From positions 434,001 to 498,000 of the forward strand of contig NZ_JAIFYA010000003.1 of assembly GCF_019688735.1 (NCBI RefSeq): 64,000 nucleotides of DNA, in the 5' to 3' direction. The position numbers and the translations under genes were made by a program. Of the stretch, positions 60,904 to 64,000 are shown piece after piece (position 1 is the stretch's first letter; each line of letters starts with the position of its first letter). The stretch comes from Thermosulfurimonas sp. F29. Its GTDB lineage: Bacteria > Desulfobacterota > Thermodesulfobacteria > Thermodesulfobacteriales > Thermodesulfobacteriaceae. Under the pieces are notes generated by a model, which searched no databases, was not told where the DNA came from, and saw only the letters and a program-made list of their open reading frames with translations.

Positions 60904-61358
60904 GCCCCAATAACCCTGAGAGACTTTATGATCTTTTCCTTGGTAAGTTCCGCAGCCCTGCGGGCATCAAGGCCGCCCTCTTTGATCAAAATTCGATTGA
61001 GTTCGATCTTGAGCTTCCGTTCCTGTTCTTCGCTGGTCTGCCAGTGCGGATATCTTTCAAAGGCTTCCACGGTGCTTCTTGCCACCCTCTCAGCATCCTT
61101 GATTTCGGGCTTGAGAAGCCAGTAAATAGCAAAAATCTCTTTCCTCATGCCTTTTTCGGCCATCTCGGCCCGGGCCTGGTTGATCTCCTCAATGATCTTT
61201 TTCAGCTCTTCAAGAATTTCTTCGGCGCTTTTCAGTCTCTCGCGAAATTGTCTGGCCAGGGCTTCGGCCTTCTCCCCAATAGAGACCAAAAAGGGGTTGA
61301 TTTTGACCTCTTTAGAAATGAGATTTTCAATGCTGCGTAAAAGGTTGAATACCTTCAA
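60900..61358 (-). pseudogene. detached C-terminal part of HsdR
   Basis: The 152-codon frame (TTG at 61358) matches the C-terminal domain of type I HsdR subunits (DUF3387-like): LKVFNLLRSIENLI, PFLVSIGEKAEALA, AEEILEELKKIIEEI and a terminal FERYPHWQTSEEQ-L block. It is out of frame with the main hsdR gene and starts in its last 32 bases. The family normally has about 60-70 residues between FLRPYLE and this segment; those are missing, so a deletion with frameshift split one gene. It could still be translated as a separate helical protein. Confidence 0.72.
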
Positions 61359-63588
61359 GGTAAGGCCTTAAGAAAGCATCCGGGGAAAGGATTTCGTAAA
61401 GGTTGGAGAGTTCCCGGTAAAACTCGTAAAACTCATGCCTTGGGGCGTCCGCAAGAAAATACTGCAGCACCGCTTCCACGGCCTTGTCCGGAGGTTCCCT
61501 GGAAACGAGCGAAAGATATTCCGCAGCCGGCCCTTCCATAAGTTCCCGGAAACGCTCCTTAAGTTTTTCTATGTCTTCCACCACGCCTTCGATGTCGCCT
61601 GAGTCAAAGGCCAGGGCCTTTTTGAGGTTGTCGAATATGCCCACAAAGTCGATGATGAGGCCGCAGGGTTTGGCCCGGCCCGCCTCATCCTCATAAGGTC
61701 GGTTCACGCGGGCGATGGCCTGAAGAAGCACATGGTCCCGCATGGGTTTGTCAAGATACATGGCGTAAAGGATGGGGGCGTCGAAGCCGGTGAGAAGCTT
61801 GTTGGTCACTATGAGGATCTTGGGGAGCTTCTCCGGGTCGCGAAAGGCCTTCCGCAGTCGCTTTTCTTCCTCTTCCGCAAGGTGATATTTCTTGAGATGC
61901 GGAGGGTCGTTGTGAAAGGGGCTGAAGACCACCGCCGAGTATTCCGGCGGCAACAACCTGTCCAGGGCCTCCTTGTAGAAGGTGCAGGCCTCTCGATCCA
62001 CCGCTACGAGGAAAGCCTTGTATCCCAGCGGCTCCACATAATTCCGAAAATGGTCCACCACATAGCGGGCCACCTTTTCCACCCGCTCCGGGCTTTTGAG
62101 CATGTTCTTTAGGGTAACCGCCTTATCAAGTATCCTGTCGAGCACCTCCGGGTCGCTCACTCCTTCGGCCTCGGAAAGCGAAAGGAACTCCCGGTCGAGC
62201 ACCTCTTTGTCCGGCTTGAGTTCCCCGGGAGCGATGCTGTAGTGGAGCTTTACGGTGGTGCCGTCCTCGATGGATTCGGCAATGCCGTATTTGTCGAGGT
62301 AGCCGTAAGGGGAGTCGTCAATGCCGAAGGTGATGAAGGTGCCCTTGCCGTGGGCGGATTTGTCAATGGGGGTGCCGGTAAAGCCGAAGAAAGTGGCGTT
62401 CGGAAGGGCTCCCATGAGATAATTTCCGAGTTTTCCGCCGGTGGTGCGGTGGGCCTCATCCACCAGCACGAAGATGTTCCGCCTAGTGTTTATGGCCTCG
62501 GGCATCCCTTCAAACTTCTGAATGGTGGAGACGATAAGCCCTCGGTGGTCGCTCGCCAGAAGCTCCTGAAGGTGTCTTTTGGATTTCGCAACCTCAACTT
62601 TCAAGCCCACCGAGGCCAGATTCCCGAAAAGCTGCTGTTCGAGTTCGTTTCGGTCAACCAGCATGATTACGGTGGGGTTCTCAAAGAGCGGGTTTTCCAG
62701 GATGAGTTTGGCCGAAACGATCATGGTGTAGGTTTTGCCGCTTCCCTGGGTGTGCCAGATGAGGCCGCGGTGTTTCTTTGAGTCCTCCGCCCGGGAAAGA
62801 ATTTTCCGCACCGCCCGTATCTGATGCGGCCTCAAAACCACCTTTTTAAGCTCCTCATCCCGGCGAGTGAAAAGGATGTAATAAAGAAGAATCTCTACGA
62901 TGTGTCTCCGGTCAAAAAAGGCCTTAACCTGGATCTCAAAGTCGGCGTCTTTCGTCTCGGTGCGCCAGTTGAGAAGGGCCTTGCCGGAAAGGTTCCAGGT
63001 CGCGGCGTAGTAAAAGCGAATGATATGCGTCAGGGTGTAGACCTGAAGCAGGGTCAGGGCCTCGGGAGTTTCCCGGTGGTAGCGGCGCACCTGATCCAGG
63101 GCCTCACCTATGCCTTCGATCTTGTGCGCGGCCTTGGTCTCCACAAAGAGAACCGGGAAACCGTTTATGAGAAAGACCACATCATAACGGTTCCGGTGGT
63201 AATCGTTGGAAAAAGCCCACTCGTCGGTCACATGAAAGGTGTTGCGGGCGAGATTGTCTTCGTCCACAAAGCGAACATTCCGTTCCCGTCTCTCCTGGGG
63301 AACGAAAACGGTCTTGAGTCTCTTGAAATACTCCCAGGCGACAAGGTTCCCCTCGATGCCCGGCGGAAGCTTTTCAAGCTTCTTTACGAGGTTGTCGGCG
63401 TAATGGGGTTCAAAGAAGCCGTTGTTGAGTTTTACCAATTGCTCGCAAAAGATCTCGCTGAAGATAAGCCCGCGCTCTCCCCCGCGGAGCCTCAGGGCCT
63501 CTTTCGGCGGAACATATTCCCAGCCGACCTCTCCGGCGTATCTTATGAGAGCGTCCTGGACGGCCTTTCTTTCCGAGCCTAAAGGCAT
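61327..63588 (-). CDS. hsdR: type I restriction endonuclease HsdR, 3'-truncated
   Basis: Motor and nuclease subunit, 753 aa. HsdR_N nuclease motif RYDVVFLINGFPVLFVETKAAH (D...ExK; about residues 133-155); helicase Walker A TQGSGKTYTM; DEAH-type VDEAHRTTGG; FTGTPI; motif VI region LLQAIARVNRPYED. The frame ends prematurely in FLRPYLEGIQPFTQH where other HsdR proteins continue (see the fragment at 60900). hsdM and hsdS are not in the window and should lie upstream of the PIN gene if present. Restriction may be lost, because the C-terminal domain contacts the methylase. Confidence 0.88.
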   Translation of the reverse strand: MPLGSERKAVQDALIRYAGEVGWEYVPPKEALRLRGGERGLIFSEIFCEQLVKLNNGFFEPHYADNLVKKLEKLPPGIEGNLVAWEYFKRLKTVFVPQERRERNVRFVDEDNLARNTFHVTDEWAFSNDYHRNRYDVVFLINGFPVLFVETKAAHKIEGIGEALDQVRRYHRETPEALTLLQVYTLTHIIRFYYAATWNLSGKALLNWRTETKDADFEIQVKAFFDRRHIVEILLYYILFTRRDEELKKVVLRPHQIRAVRKILSRAEDSKKHRGLIWHTQGSGKTYTMIVSAKLILENPLFENPTVIMLVDRNELEQQLFGNLASVGLKVEVAKSKRHLQELLASDHRGLIVSTIQKFEGMPEAINTRRNIFVLVDEAHRTTGGKLGNYLMGALPNATFFGFTGTPIDKSAHGKGTFITFGIDDSPYGYLDKYGIAESIEDGTTVKLHYSIAPGELKPDKEVLDREFLSLSEAEGVSDPEVLDRILDKAVTLKNMLKSPERVEKVARYVVDHFRNYVEPLGYKAFLVAVDREACTFYKEALDRLLPPEYSAVVFSPFHNDPPHLKKYHLAEEEEKRLRKAFRDPEKLPKILIVTNKLLTGFDAPILYAMYLDKPMRDHVLLQAIARVNRPYEDEAGRAKPCGLIIDFVGIFDNLKKALAFDSGDIEGVVEDIEKLKERFRELMEGPAAEYLSLVSREPPDKAVEAVLQYFLADAPRHEFYEFYRELSNLYEILSPDAFLRPYLEGIQPFTQH

Positions 63589-63608
63589 TGAGTTTAATCC
63601 TTAATAAA

Positions 63609-64000
63609 CTACGAACATTTGCGCTTCAATTTCTCGTCAAAGGTTAAAATTTTTCCTTTTTGTTTTCGAGCTTTTATGCACAGAAAACAATCAAGCAAAC
63701 TGAGCCCTTTAGATTCAAGAAATAAGTTGAAAGCTTCGAGCAACAGACTCTTATCTCGGTTGAGCACACCTTTGTAAAGCAGGAGATCTTTCAGCGCTTC
63801 CGCGGCTTCTCCAGTGGGAATACCGTAGGTCTTGGTAAGCACATAAAAGGTCTCTAAGAAAACTTCCGAGAGGATAACGGCTTTTTGACGGCCTTGTTTT
63901 AAAGCTTCAAAGAAAGGGCGAATTTCCTGGTATTGTTCCTCAACATCGGCCAGAAGGTAACGCAAAAGGACATTGGTGTCAGGGAATATTACGGTACTCA
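63609..64000 (-). CDS. PIN-domain toxin (partial at window edge)
   Basis: VapC-like ribonuclease. The first Asp is in IFPDTNVLLRYLLAD and further acids are in LSEVFLETFYVL, SLLDCF and LTFDEKL. The frame begins at the window edge as (A)TG-AGT-ACC, so a normal ATG would miss only one base; the TTG start lower down (63965) would cut off the catalytic PDTN. The length would be about 130 aa. Local base use is more AT-rich than the chromosome to the left. A VapB-like antitoxin would be just outside the window. Confidence 0.8.
   Translation of the reverse strand, partial: STVIFPDTNVLLRYLLADVEEQYQEIRPFFEALKQGRQKAVILSEVFLETFYVLTKTYGIPTGEAAEALKDLLLYKGVLNRDKSLLLEAFNLFLESKGLSLLDCFLCIKARKQKGKILTFDEKLKRKCS

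Overview
The window looks like chromosomal DNA of a thermophilic, strictly anaerobic, H2-using sulfur or sulfate metaboliser of the Thermodesulfobacteria type (a Thermosulfurimonas or Thermodesulfatator relative). That placement is inference. It rests on high GC, very tight gene packing with ATGA/GTGA/TTGA overlaps, two [NiFe] hydrogenase systems, an Hdr/Mvh electron-bifurcation cassette, futalosine-pathway menaquinone genes, a CooC maturase and selenocysteine (Sec) decoding. I see no rRNA, CRISPR array or insertion sequence.

Layout. 59-2649: histidine kinase and sigma-54 response regulator. 2641-4544 (minus): NUDIX hydrolase, larB and an unknown helical protein. 4706-10629: a MerR-HTH/HdrC fusion, HdrB, HdrA, MvhD and a small/large [NiFe] hydrogenase pair. 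A near-consensus promoter at 10716-10744 then drives a membrane-bound group 1 uptake hydrogenase with cytochrome b, its protease, and hypC-A-B-F; hypD and hypE are absent. 18272-26007 (minus): rimO, panD, panC, an L,D-transpeptidase, cooC, cimA, lysC and a J-domain protein, interrupted by a small secreted protein. 26097-35913: mtaB, then trpB-trpA-aroB-dapF, parvulin, an RNase H-fold nuclease, a DacZ-like diadenylate cyclase and a Do-type protease; pgsA faces mtaB. 36037-42046: yedF, two CorC-like proteins, an AI-2E-family permease, mutM, tmRNA, smpB and tRNA-Thr. 42548-47816: zapB, zapA, a probable 6S RNA, RNase Y, a YmdB-type phosphodiesterase, mqnB, mqnD and an orphan TolQ/ExbB. Then ferritin and argD (minus).

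49720-51306 is the most unusual region. An ArsR-family regulator overlaps a gene that reads through an in-frame UGA (Sec59, UxxxC, C-terminal HTH-like segment). A cytoplasmic DsrE-like protein with CGTC follows, then an exported DsrE paralogue in which UGA replaces the first Cys of that motif. Both UGAs are followed at the right distance by a SECIS-like hairpin. The same window encodes tRNA-Sec (60449-60544), next to the SRP RNA, and YedF, a selenium-associated protein. Standard gene calling would truncate or miss both selenoproteins.

51314-59376 (minus): tRNA-Gln, an extended dCMP deaminase, glyA, rpiB, fabF, acpP, fabG, etfA, etfB and acyl-CoA dehydrogenase. After a TauE/SafE permease, the SRP RNA and selC comes an accessory segment on the minus strand: M48-type peptidase, a type I restriction HsdR broken by an internal deletion or frameshift, and a PIN-domain toxin whose start codon straddles the window edge. 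selC is a classic island insertion site, which fits this arrangement.
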